Origin: Propionibacterium acidifaciens DSM 21887
Lineage (GTDB): Bacteria > Actinomycetota > Actinomycetes > Propionibacteriales > Propionibacteriaceae
Assembly (NCBI RefSeq): GCF_000426605.1
Contig: NZ_AUFR01000010.1
Coordinates: 25,912 to 89,911 of the forward strand
DNA length: 64,000 bases
Reading direction: 5' to 3'
Part shown: positions 19,697 through 30,902 of the stretch, piece by piece
Layout of the letters: each line of letters starts with the position of its first letter
How positions within the stretch are numbered: position 1 is the stretch's first letter
The notes under the pieces: model-generated
The model's database searches: none
Told to the model about the DNA's origin: nothing
What the model saw: the letters and a program-made list of their open reading frames with translations, nothing else
Translations under genes and position numbers: made by a program

Positions 19697-20479
19697 TCAC
19701 CAGAAGATCTGGTAGGTGAGGCCGGCGAGGACGCCGCCGAGCAGCGGGCCGACGACCGGGACCCAGGAGTAGGCCCAGTCGGAGTCGCCCTTGCCCTTGA
19801 TGGGCAGGACGGCGTGGGCCAGGCGCGGCATGAGGTCACGAGCCGGGTTCAGGGCGTACCCGGTGGGCCCGCCGAGGCTGTTGCCGATGCCGACGATGAC
19901 GAGCATGACGCCCAGGGGGCCGATGAGGGAGCCGGCGAGCTGCTCGACCCCGTCGGCGGTCGTGACGGTGGCGATGTTGGTGTAGCCGGACAGGATGACC
20001 CAGATCACCAGGACGTAGGTCGCGACGGTCTCGACGAGGCAGTTCCAGCCGTAGGCGCGGATCTGCGGGGCGGTGCAGAAGGAGCCCCGCTTGAGGGCCG
20101 GCTCGCAGTCCTCGTCGTACTGCTTCTTGTAGACGAGCCAGGCGAAGACGGCGCCGACGAAGCCGCCGCACAGCTGGGCGATGATGTAGATCGCGATGTT
20201 GCTCGCGGTGGCCGGGATGCCGGTGGCGAGGTCCTTGCCGGAGGCCGCCAGGCCGACGGTGACGGCGGGGTTGAGGTGGCCACCGGTCCGGTAGGCGCCG
20301 TAGACGCCCACCATGACCGCGATGCCCCATCCCCAGTTGATGAACTGCGGGCCTCCGCCGTGGCCGCCGGTCTTCGGGAGATTGTGGTTCGCGACGACGC
20401 CCACGCCGAGCAGCATGAGCAGTGCGGTGCCGAGGAACTCGGAGCCGAAGATGGCCGCCGAGGAGACAAGAGGAATCAT
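19697..20479 (-). CDS. glpF: Glycerol uptake facilitator (aquaglyceroporin)
   Basis: 260 residues of the MIP family with six membrane helices. Both NPA half-helices are present: GGHLNPAVT and GYALNPARDLMPR. The Asp after the second NPAR is typical of glycerol-conducting members rather than water-only aquaporins. ATG 20479 is preceded by AAGGAA and starts the conserved membrane region, so the longer frame was not used. It passes glycerol to GlpK encoded just downstream. Confidence 0.94.
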   Translation of the reverse strand: MIPLVSSAAIFGSEFLGTALLMLLGVGVVANHNLPKTGGHGGGPQFINWGWGIAVMVGVYGAYRTGGHLNPAVTVGLAASGKDLATGIPATASNIAIYIIAQLCGGFVGAVFAWLVYKKQYDEDCEPALKRGSFCTAPQIRAYGWNCLVETVATYVLVIWVILSGYTNIATVTTADGVEQLAGSLIGPLGVMLVIVGIGNSLGGPTGYALNPARDLMPRLAHAVLPIKGKGDSDWAYSWVPVVGPLLGGVLAGLTYQIFW

Positions 20480-21048
20480 GTGGCACTTCCTTGTGTCTTG
20501 TGGACGAGTACCCGCCGGCGCCGTGCCGACGGGCCGCCGGACCGCTCGCCACGCGCGAGCCCGAATTCCCACGAGCCCGTGCGCAGAGGATGCGACCCGA
20601 CCCAACCCCCTAGGGGGAAGCCGCAGAACAAGTTTTCACCTCTCGGCGCCGAATGCCAGTTCGAGAGGGGTTCTCGCAGGAAAAATGCAAGATGTGCACC
20701 GGATTATGCCGAGCGGCGCACTTCCTCCCAGGCGCCCGCCGCCCGCGCGGAGCGCCGGCGCCGAGGACGGGACGAGGCGAGCCTCCACTCACCGCGCTGC
20801 GCTCCGCCGGATCCGCCCCCCCGCCGCCGCAAGCGACGACGCCGATCGGGGGTCGGACGCCCGCCGCGACGGCCGACACGCGAACCGTCACCGGTCCCCG
20901 GGCGGTTCCGGCCGTGAGAAGCGACTATCGTGGGCCTGAGCCGGTGGGACGGGCCGATCCGGACCGTGTCCGCCGAGCGGAGCGCCCCGGCGCCCGGCGG
21001 GAGCCGGCGGCGGGCCATGATCCCAAGCTGTTCGGAGGAGAACGAACG
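20480..21048. other. Long divergent regulatory gap, glpF / formate dehydrogenase
   Basis: These 569 bases lie between divergent operons and show no credible gene. They contain a 12-base palindrome CCCCCTAGGGGG (20606-20617). Two mutually exclusive hairpins share one strand: CCTCTCG/CGAGAGG (20639-20645 with 20662-20668) and CGAGA/TCTCG (20662-20666 with 20672-20676). A minus-strand CATAAT (20703-20708) could be a glpF -10, and a plus-strand TATCGT (20926-20931) a -10 for the formate dehydrogenase operon. The palindromes are candidate operators; the regulator is unknown. Confidence 0.4.
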
Positions 21049-21576
21049 ATGACCGATCCGACCCGCGACGAGGTCGCCGGGATCCTCGAGCGCTGGGGCC
21101 ACTCGCGCGAGCACATCCTGTCGATCCTCCAGGACGTCCAGCACGCCTGCCCCGAGCACTACGTCGGCCGGGAGGCCGCCGCGCAGGTGGCGGCCGACCT
21201 GGGGATGACGACCACCGGGATCTACGAGATCGTCACCTTCTACCACATGCTCCACCCCGAGCCCCACGGGCGGCACCACGTGGAGATCTGCGAGAGCACC
21301 CCCTGCTTCTTCCAGGGCGGACGGGCCCTCCAGGACGTCGCCGCCGAGCGGCTGGGCGTCGCCGTGGACGAGGTGAGCCCGGACGGCGCCGTCTGCCTCG
21401 AGACCGTCCCGTGCTTCGGCCGCTGCGCCAGCGCGCCGAACGTCAAGATCGACGGCAGGGTGCACCACCGGGTCTCCCCCGCCGCGCTCCGCGGGCTCGT
21501 CGACCGCCTCGTCGCCGACGGGGCCGCCGAGCGGGGCCGCGCCGACGAACAGGAGCGGGTGGGCCGCCATGTATGA
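21049..21576 (+). CDS. NuoE-like [2Fe-2S] subunit of NAD-linked formate dehydrogenase
   Basis: 175 residues of the thioredoxin-like ferredoxin family. Four cluster cysteines are visible in CESTPCFF and CLETVPCFGRC. The helical N-terminal half has QDVQHACPEHYVGREAA and the TGIYEIVTFYHML segment typical of NuoE/HoxE/FdsG proteins. In soluble formate dehydrogenases this subunit pairs with a NuoF-like subunit to pass electrons to NAD. GGAGGAG lies upstream of the ATG. It overlaps the next gene by eight bases. Confidence 0.9.
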   Translation: MTDPTRDEVAGILERWGHSREHILSILQDVQHACPEHYVGREAAAQVAADLGMTTTGIYEIVTFYHMLHPEPHGRHHVEICESTPCFFQGGRALQDVAAERLGVAVDEVSPDGAVCLETVPCFGRCASAPNVKIDGRVHHRVSPAALRGLVDRLVADGAAERGRADEQERVGRHV

Positions 21577-22829
21577 CCGCCTGCTCGAGCACGTCGGCGA
21601 CGACGAGGACCAGAAGCAGCTGTCCGTCTACCTCGGCCAGGGCGGCTACGAGGGGCTGCGCAGGGCCGTGACGATGGCCCCGGACGCGGTCATCGAGGAG
21701 ATCTCCACCGCCTACGTGCGCGGCCGCGGCGGCGCCGCCTACCCCACCGGCCGCAAGTGGGGTCAGCTGGCCCGCATCGACGGCTCGCCCAAGTACATCG
21801 TCTGCAACGCCGACGAGGGCGAGCCGGGCACCTTCAAGGACCAGATCCTCCTCGAGAAGAACCCCTACTCGGTCATCGAGGGGATGACGATCGCGGGTCG
21901 CGTCTTCGGCTCGCCCAAGGGCATCATCTACGTGCGCGGCGAGTACCCCGAGGAGTTCGGCATCCTGCGCGCCTGCCTCGAGCAGGCCCGCGAGGCCGGC
22001 CTGCTCGGGCGCGGCGTCCTGGGCATCGAGGGCTTCGACTACGACATCGACACCGTCGCGGGGGGAGGCGCCTACGTCTGCGGCGAGAACTCGGCCATGC
22101 TCAACTCGATCGAGGGCAAACCGGGCCGCCCGCGCATCAAGCCCCCGCACCTGGCCGAAGTCGGCCTCCACGGCAAGCCGACCCTCGTCAACAACGTCGA
22201 GAGCTACGCCGACGTCACGCTCGTCCTGGCCAACGGCGGCGAGCACTACAGGGACCAGGGTTCGGAGCACGGCGGCGGCATGAAGCTCATCTCCCTCTGC
22301 GGCCACGTCGCCCACCCGGGCGTCTACGAGGTGCCCTTCGGGCGGTACACGCTGCGCGAGCTCATCTGGGCCCCCGAGTTCGGCGGCGGCGTCGTCGGGG
22401 GCGGCTTCGGCTTCGTCCACTGCGGCGGGCACTCGGGGCCGATCGGCTTCGAGGGCTGCCTGGACGCCCCCTACGACTACGACGACGAGTGGTCCGGCGG
22501 CAAGGCGATCGGCTCGGGCGCGATCGTCGTGATGAACGAGACGGTCGACGTCGTCGACTACCTGCGCCAGGTGATGGTCTTCTTCCGCAAGGAGTCGTGC
22601 GGCAAGTGCACGCCCTGCCGCCTCGGCACGACCCGCGTCTGGGAGGTCCTCGAGCGGCTGGTCGCCGGCCGGGGCGAGCCCGACGACCTCGAGCGGCTGC
22701 GCACCACCACCGAGCAGGTCCACAAGCTGTCGGCCTGCGGCCTCGGGGAGTCCATCGACGTCCCCGTCCTCAGCGCCCTCGACGGCGCACCCGCCGCCTT
22801 CGAGGCGGCCCTCGCGAAGGAGCCCAGCC

Positions 22830-22837
<8 letters not shown>
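21569..22837 (+). CDS. NuoF-like NAD/FMN/[4Fe-4S] subunit of formate dehydrogenase
   Basis: 422 residues. Glycine-rich NADH site GRGGAAYPTGRKW, FMN-site segment CNADEGEPGTFKDQILLE, then GAYVCGENSAMLNSIEGK, and the [4Fe-4S] motif SCGKCTPCRLGTTR near the C-terminus. This is the diaphorase subunit that reduces NAD with electrons from the partner FdhA. It overlaps both neighbours by eight bases, indicating translational coupling of the three subunits. Confidence 0.93.
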
Positions 22838-25658
<2,821 letters not shown>

Positions 25659-25678
25659 GGGCGCGGGGAGGACGAGCC

Positions 25679-26527
25679 ATGGGCCGGGTCACCACGCGGC
25701 ACCGCGTCGTGCGCCTCGACGGGCGCCACCCCGAGGGCACGACCGCCGTCGACACGCTCGCCGTCGAGGAGCCCCTCGAGATCCGTCTCGGCGCGACGAG
25801 CTACGCCACGACGATGCGCACCCCCGGCCACGACCTGGAGCTGGCGCACGGCTTCCTCTCCGCCGAGGGCGTCATCGCCGGTCCGGAGGACGTCGTGAGC
25901 GCCCGCTACTGCACGGGCACCGTCGAGGACGAGGAGACCGGGCTGGCGCGCAACACCTACAACGTCCTGCAGATCGCCCTCGCCGACTCCGTCCCGCCGC
26001 CGAGGGCCGGCCGCACGACGGTGACCTCGTCCGCCTGCGGCATCTGCGGGACCGACGCGATCGAGGCCCTGCGGCGCGACTCCCGCTTCGACCTGCGCGC
26101 CGACCGCACCTCCGTGGCGGCGGGCACGGTCCTCGGGCTGCCCGACGAGCTCCGCCGCGCCCAACGGGCCTTCTCCAGCACCGGCGCCACGCACGCCGCA
26201 GCGCTGTTCGGCTCCGACGGCGAGCTGCTCGTGGCCCGCGAGGACATCGGACGGCACAACGCCGTCGACAAGGTGGTCGGCTGGGCGATGCTCTCCGGGC
26301 GCCGCCCGGCGACCGGCTGCGTGCTCATGGTCTCGGGGCGCATCGGCTTCGAACTCGCGCAGAAGTCCGTCCTGGCGGGGATCCCCGTCCTGGCGGGCAT
26401 CTCGGCGCCCACCGCCCTGGCCGTGCGCACCGCCGACGAGACCGGGCTGACACTGGCCGGCTTCGTGCGAGGCGACCGGATGAGCATCTACGCGAACTCC
26501 GAGCGGATCCTCCGGAGCAGGCACTGA
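25679..26527 (+). CDS. fdhD: Formate dehydrogenase accessory sulfurtransferase FdhD
   Basis: 282 residues. The persulfide-carrying motif is SSACGICGTDAIE (CxxC), with family segments EEPLEIRL, RTPGHDLELAHGFL and EDIGRHNAVDKVVG. FdhD transfers sulfur from a cysteine desulfurase to the molybdenum cofactor, which is required for FDH activity. GGGGAGGA precedes the ATG, 21 bases after the fdhA stop, so it is the last gene of the formate dehydrogenase operon. Confidence 0.96.
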   Translation: MGRVTTRHRVVRLDGRHPEGTTAVDTLAVEEPLEIRLGATSYATTMRTPGHDLELAHGFLSAEGVIAGPEDVVSARYCTGTVEDEETGLARNTYNVLQIALADSVPPPRAGRTTVTSSACGICGTDAIEALRRDSRFDLRADRTSVAAGTVLGLPDELRRAQRAFSSTGATHAAALFGSDGELLVAREDIGRHNAVDKVVGWAMLSGRRPATGCVLMVSGRIGFELAQKSVLAGIPVLAGISAPTALAVRTADETGLTLAGFVRGDRMSIYANSERILRSRH

Positions 26528-26539
26528 GGGCATCCTCAG
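26524..26539 (+). terminator. Small hairpin over the fdhD stop
   Basis: CTGAGG and CCTCAG pair perfectly across GCAT, including the fdhD TGA. A second pair, CGGCGTCC (26569-26576) with GGACGCCG (26603-26610), lies just downstream. Together they may end the FDH operon. Confidence 0.4.
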
Positions 26540-26834
26540 TCCGGCACGCCCGCCCCGTCGTCGTGACCCGGCGTCCCCGCTTGTCATCGGCTCGCTCACG
26601 GCGGACGCCGAGTTGTCCGAACCCGGCTCCGACCACTGGTCAGGGAACGGGCCGGGGCCCTAGCATGAGCACCGGGTGCCCGGACCCCGGCGCCGACGAC
26701 CGCACCGATGCGGCCCGCGGCGCCGGATCCGCCCCCGGTCGGATCGTGGTCGGGATCCGGAGCGCAGGCTCCGTCCCGGCCGACCCGGTCGACCTTCCCT
26801 GCAAGCATCCGGACAGATCCAGGTGATCAGTTTC
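26528..26834. other. Gap between fdhD and cstA
   Basis: 307 bases without a gene. Besides the hairpins after fdhD it holds a plus-strand TAGCAT (26661-26666) that may be the cstA -10, giving a leader of about 165 bases. Nothing else is evident. Confidence 0.35.
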
Positions 26835-29249
26835 ATGGCCGAACAGACATCAGCATCCGCGTTGCCCACCTACACGCCCGAGGAGGAGCGGCGCGTCATC
26901 CGCAACTCGAAGGGCGTACCGGTCGGCATCAGACCCGACAGCAGATGGACGCCCCGACGGATCGTCCTGTGGGTCGCCATCACCGCGCTGGGCGTGCTCG
27001 GCTGGACGATGCTCGCCGCCGTACGGGGCGAACGGGTCGACACGATCTGGTTCGTCATCACCGCGGTGTGCACCTACGTCATCGCCTACCGCTTCTACGC
27101 GCTGTACGTCCAGCGCACGATCATGCGCCCCGACGACACGAACGCGACGCCGTCCGAGCGCATCAACAACGGCAAGGACTTCGACCCGACGAACCGGATC
27201 GTCCTCTACGGCCACCACTTCGCCGCCATCGCCGGCGCCGGCCCGCTCGTCGGCCCCGTGCTCGCCGCGCAGATGGGCTACCTCCCGGGCACGCTGTGGA
27301 TCATCGTCGGCGTCTGCCTGGCAGGGGCCATCCAGGACATGCTCGTCCTGTTCTTCTCGATGCGCCGCGGCGGCCGCTCGCTCGGCCAGATGGCCACCGA
27401 CGAGATCGGCAAGGTCGGCGGCATCGTCGCAACCGTCATCGTCTTCGTCATGCTCATGATCGTCCTGGCCGTGCTCGCCATGATCTGCGTCAACGCACTG
27501 GCCGCCTCCCCATGGGGCGTCTTCTCGGTCGGCTGCACCATCCCGATCGCCATCGCGATGGGCCTGTGGCTGCGCTTCGTCCAGCCCGGCAGGATCACCC
27601 AGGTGTCGATCGTCGGCTTCGCCATCCTCATCGGCGTCATCGTCGCGGGGCGTTGGGTCGCCGACTCGGCCTTCGGCCGGGCGCACCTGCACCTGTCCCC
27701 CACCGCCCTCGTGTGGGCGATGATCGTCTACGGCTTCTTCGCCGCGGTCCTGCCCGTGTGGATGCTGCTCACCCCGCGCGACTACCTGTCCACCTTCATG
27801 AAGGTCGGCACGATCGTCGTCCTGGCCCTCGGCATCCTCATCGTGCGCCCCATCGTCGAGATGCCCGCCGTCACCGAGTTCGCGACGAACACGGCCGGCC
27901 CGGTCTTCGCCGGGTCGATCTTCCCGTTCCTGTTCATCACGATCGCCTGCGGCGCCCTGTCCGGCATGCACGCCATGGTCTCCTCGGGCACGAGCCCCAA
28001 GATGATCCAGAAGGAGTCGCAGACCCGCATGATCGGCTACGGCGGCATGCTCATGGAGTCCTTCGTGGCCGTCATGGCCATGGCCGCCGCGGTGAGCCTC
28101 AACCAGGGCATCTACTTCGGCATGAACACCTCGACGGCCACCGTCGACAAGCTGGCCGGCAGCGCCGTCGTCCAGTCGGCCGGCAACCGCGAGGACATCA
28201 CCGCCGAGGCCGTGCAGAACCTCGGGGTCACCGACGTCCACGGCGACCGGATCCGCGCGACCTGGGAGACCTGGGACGAGAACGGCAACACGATCACCGT
28301 CCACGACGGCGACGCCTACCGGGCCGTCGCCGAGGACGTCGGCGAGACCTCGATCGTCTCGCGCACCGGCGGCGCACCGACCCTGGCCGTGGGCATGGCG
28401 CACATCCTCCACCAGGTCGGCGGCGGGCGCACGATGATGGGCTTCTGGTACCACTTCGCGATCATGTTCGAGGCCCTGTTCATCCTCTCGGCGGTCGACG
28501 CGGTCACGAGGGTCGCGCGCTTCCAGCTCTCCGATGCCCTGGGCAATGCGATCCCGCGGTTCGCCGATCCCTCCTGGCGGGTCGGCGCATGGATCACCAC
28601 CGCCATCGTTGTGGCGGCCTGGGGCTCCCTGCTGCTCATGGGCGTCACGGACCCGCGCGGCGGCATCCAGACGCTCTACCCGCTGTTCGGCATCGCCAAC
28701 CAGCTCATCGCCGCCGTGGCGCTGCTCGTCGTCACCGTCATGGTGGTGCGCAAGGGCTACGCCCGGTACGTGTGGATCCCGATCATCCCGCTCGTCTTCG
28801 ACACGGTGGTGACCTTCGTCGCGAGCTGGCAGAAGATCTTCTCGCACGACTCGGCGCTGGGCTACTGGCAGCAGTGGCGCGATGCCCGGGCCAAGCTGGC
28901 CTCGCTCACCGACGCCGACCAGATCGCCGTCCAGCGGGCCATCGAGCGCAACACCTTCATCCAGGGCACGCTGTCGATCGTCTTCCTCGTGACGGTGGCG
29001 TTCGTCATGGCCTGCGGCATCGTCCGCGTCGTCCGGACACTGCGCACCGGCGACCCGAGCACCTCGGAGGACCCGCGCCAGGAGTCGAACTTCTTCGCCC
29101 CCTGCACGTTCGTCCCCTCAGCGCTCGACCGCAAGTGCGCCGCCGAGTACGAGGTCGTCGGCGACCCGGCGCTCATCCCGGGCCTCAAGCAGGCCGAACG
29201 GGCCGCCCGGCTCCAGACGGCAGGGACCGGGACGGGGGACGGGACATGA
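26835..29249 (+). CDS. cstA: CstA-family carbon-starvation (pyruvate/peptide) transporter
   Basis: 804 residues with some 16-18 hydrophobic helices. Family signatures include GHHFAAIAGAGPLVGPVLAAQ near residue 135, SGTSPKMIQKESQTRMIGYG, and NQLIAAVALLVVTVMV. An extra loop at ~430-510 carries VQNLGVTDVHGD, making it longer than the E. coli protein (about 700 residues). Members import pyruvate or peptides when carbon is scarce. The C-terminal tail includes FFAPCTFVPSALDRKC. ATG 26835 was chosen with AGGTG upstream. Its stop overlaps the YbdD-like partner gene (ATGA). Confidence 0.93.
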   Translation: MAEQTSASALPTYTPEEERRVIRNSKGVPVGIRPDSRWTPRRIVLWVAITALGVLGWTMLAAVRGERVDTIWFVITAVCTYVIAYRFYALYVQRTIMRPDDTNATPSERINNGKDFDPTNRIVLYGHHFAAIAGAGPLVGPVLAAQMGYLPGTLWIIVGVCLAGAIQDMLVLFFSMRRGGRSLGQMATDEIGKVGGIVATVIVFVMLMIVLAVLAMICVNALAASPWGVFSVGCTIPIAIAMGLWLRFVQPGRITQVSIVGFAILIGVIVAGRWVADSAFGRAHLHLSPTALVWAMIVYGFFAAVLPVWMLLTPRDYLSTFMKVGTIVVLALGILIVRPIVEMPAVTEFATNTAGPVFAGSIFPFLFITIACGALSGMHAMVSSGTSPKMIQKESQTRMIGYGGMLMESFVAVMAMAAAVSLNQGIYFGMNTSTATVDKLAGSAVVQSAGNREDITAEAVQNLGVTDVHGDRIRATWETWDENGNTITVHDGDAYRAVAEDVGETSIVSRTGGAPTLAVGMAHILHQVGGGRTMMGFWYHFAIMFEALFILSAVDAVTRVARFQLSDALGNAIPRFADPSWRVGAWITTAIVVAAWGSLLLMGVTDPRGGIQTLYPLFGIANQLIAAVALLVVTVMVVRKGYARYVWIPIIPLVFDTVVTFVASWQKIFSHDSALGYWQQWRDARAKLASLTDADQIAVQRAIERNTFIQGTLSIVFLVTVAFVMACGIVRVVRTLRTGDPSTSEDPRQESNFFAPCTFVPSALDRKCAAEYEVVGDPALIPGLKQAERAARLQTAGTGTGDGT

Positions 29250-29488
29250 GCCGATCCCCCGGCGCGGCCCGTCCACCACTGCCCGGGCCCGCGGGACCCG
29301 GGCGCGTCCGGAGGCTGCTGGACCCGGCGCGGGCGCTGTGGCGCGACTTCACCGGCGAGTCGGCGTACGACAGGTACGTGCTACGGCACCGCCTGGAGCA
29401 TCCCGGGCACGAGCCGATGAGCGAGCGCCGGTTCTGGCGGGCGCGCATCGCCGTCGACGAGGGGAACGTCCAGTCGGGCTGCTGCTGA
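29246..29488 (+). CDS. YbdD/YjiX-family small protein, CstA partner
   Basis: 80 residues. The family core YDRYVLRHRLEHPGHEPMSE with FWRARIAVDE is clear. In E. coli the homologues YbdD and YjiX sit next to CstA/BtsT and are needed for full pyruvate uptake. The four-base overlap with cstA supports the same partnership. It ends in CC. Confidence 0.9.
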   Translation: MSRSPGAARPPLPGPAGPGRVRRLLDPARALWRDFTGESAYDRYVLRHRLEHPGHEPMSERRFWRARIAVDEGNVQSGCC

Positions 29489-29512
29489 GCGACCGCGGGG
29501 CGGTCCGGGCAT

Positions 29513-29551
29513 GCGGCGGGGCCGCCCCGTTCGCGCGTCCGGCCCCGCCGC
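29513..29551. terminator. 12-bp hairpin between convergent cstA-ybdD and truB
   Basis: GCGGCGGGGCCG (29513-29524) and its complement (29540-29551) pair perfectly over a 15-base loop, placed to stop transcription from both sides. Confidence 0.7.
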
Positions 29552-29563
29552 CCCGGGCGTCTG

Positions 29564-30481
29564 TCAGGGGCCGTCCCCGCCGATGAGCACCGCCACCGGG
29601 CGGGCCCGACCCGGCCCGTCCGGGCGGTAGAGGGCGACGAGCCGCCCCTGCGGGTCGATGAGGCCGGTGGGCCCGGCGGGCACGTCGATGGGCAGCGCGG
29701 CGCCGTGGCCGACGGCGACGCACTGGTCGGCATCGATGTCGAGCACCGGAAGGCTGATCCTGGCCGCATCGGCCATGCTCATGAGCGGCGGCGCGACGGC
29801 CTCGGGGTCGTCGGGGTCCGGCAGGGCCCAGGCGTCCTCGATGCGGTGACCGCCGATGCGGGTGCGGCGCAGGGCGGTGAGGTGGCCGCCGACCCCCAGG
29901 GCGGAGCCGAGGTCCCGGGCCAGGGCCCGCACGTAGGTGCCCGAGGAGCAGGTGACGACGACGTCGAGATCGGTCAGGCCGTCGTGGCTGCGCCGCCCGA
30001 GCACGGTGAACTCGTCGACGGTGACCGGGCGGGCGGCGAGCTCGACCCGCTCGCCGGCGCGCACCCGGGCGTGGGAGCGCCGCCCGTTCACCTTGATGGC
30101 CGAGACGGCGCTCGGAACCTGCATGATCGGCCCGCGCAGCGCGGCGACGGCGGCCTCGACGGCCGCGTCGGCCAGGCCGGAGGCGTCGGCGCTCGTGAGG
30201 ACCTCCCCGGAGGCGTCATCCGTGACGGTCGAGCGCCCCAACCGGATGGTGGCCGTGTAGGACTTGTCGTGCAGGGCCAAGCGGCCGAGCAGACGGGTGG
30301 CCCGGTTGACGCCGATGATGAGCACCCCGGTGGCCATCGGGTCGAGCGTGCCGGCATGCCCGACGCGCCGGGTCGCGTAGAGCCGCCGGCAGCGCCCCAC
30401 CACCTGGTGGGAAGTGAGACCCGCCGGCTTGTCGATGACGATCAGGCCGCTGGGGCCGGTCGACGCCGCCCGGCCGCTCAC
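29564..30481 (-). CDS. truB: tRNA pseudouridine(55) synthase
   Basis: 305 residues. GLIVIDKPAGLTSHQVV at the N-terminus, the catalytic aspartate in VGHAGTLDPMATGVLI, and the VTCSSGTYVRALARDLG motif. A C-terminal PUA-like segment is present. It makes pseudouridine 55 in the T-loop of tRNAs. The start overlaps the rbfA stop by four bases, the usual infB-rbfA-truB order. Confidence 0.96.
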   Translation of the reverse strand: MSGRAASTGPSGLIVIDKPAGLTSHQVVGRCRRLYATRRVGHAGTLDPMATGVLIIGVNRATRLLGRLALHDKSYTATIRLGRSTVTDDASGEVLTSADASGLADAAVEAAVAALRGPIMQVPSAVSAIKVNGRRSHARVRAGERVELAARPVTVDEFTVLGRRSHDGLTDLDVVVTCSSGTYVRALARDLGSALGVGGHLTALRRTRIGGHRIEDAWALPDPDDPEAVAPPLMSMADAARISLPVLDIDADQCVAVGHGAALPIDVPAGPTGLIDPQGRLVALYRPDGPGRARPVAVLIGGDGP

Positions 30482-30900
30482 TCGGCCCCTCCGTCGGCCC
30501 GGTAGGGGTCGGCCTCACCGGCGAAGCTGGTGCCCCTGCGGGCCTCGAGCTCGGCGTCGGCCCGACGGACCCGGGCGAGCAGCGCCTCCATGTCGGCGGC
30601 GGTCGCGGTGGTCGCGTCGGGCACGAAGGCCAGCGTCGGGACGAAGCGCAGCCCGAGCCGCCTGCCCACGGCCGAGCGCAGCAGGCCCTTCGCCGACTCG
30701 AGCGCCGCAGCGGTGGCGGCCAGATCCGCCTCGGCCCCCATCACCGTGTAGAAGACGGTGGCCTCGCGGGCGTCGCCCGTGAGCCGCACGTCGGTGACGG
30801 TGACGAAGCCGAGGCGCGGGTCCTTGACGCGCGTCTGGAGCAGCTGCGCGACGATGACCTGAATCCGGTCCTCGAGCCTGGCGATGCGAGGGCTGGGCAT
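30478..30900 (-). CDS. rbfA: 30S ribosome-binding factor A
   Basis: 140 residues of the KH-like RbfA fold: RIARLEDRIQVIVAQLLQ, VKDPRLGFVTVTDVRLTGD and LRFVPTLAFVPDA. It binds the 5' end of 16S rRNA during late 30S maturation and cold adaptation. ATG 30900 follows the infB stop by two bases; the longer open frame upstream lies within infB and was rejected. Confidence 0.95.
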   Translation of the reverse strand: MPSPRIARLEDRIQVIVAQLLQTRVKDPRLGFVTVTDVRLTGDAREATVFYTVMGAEADLAATAAALESAKGLLRSAVGRRLGLRFVPTLAFVPDATTATAADMEALLARVRRADAELEARRGTSFAGEADPYRADGGAE

Positions 30901-30902
30901 CC

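Noticed and set aside
26850..28847. A 665-codon minus-strand frame opposite cstA
   Set aside because: It is extremely His/Asp-rich, as expected from the reverse complement of hydrophobic codons; cstA is clearly the gene.
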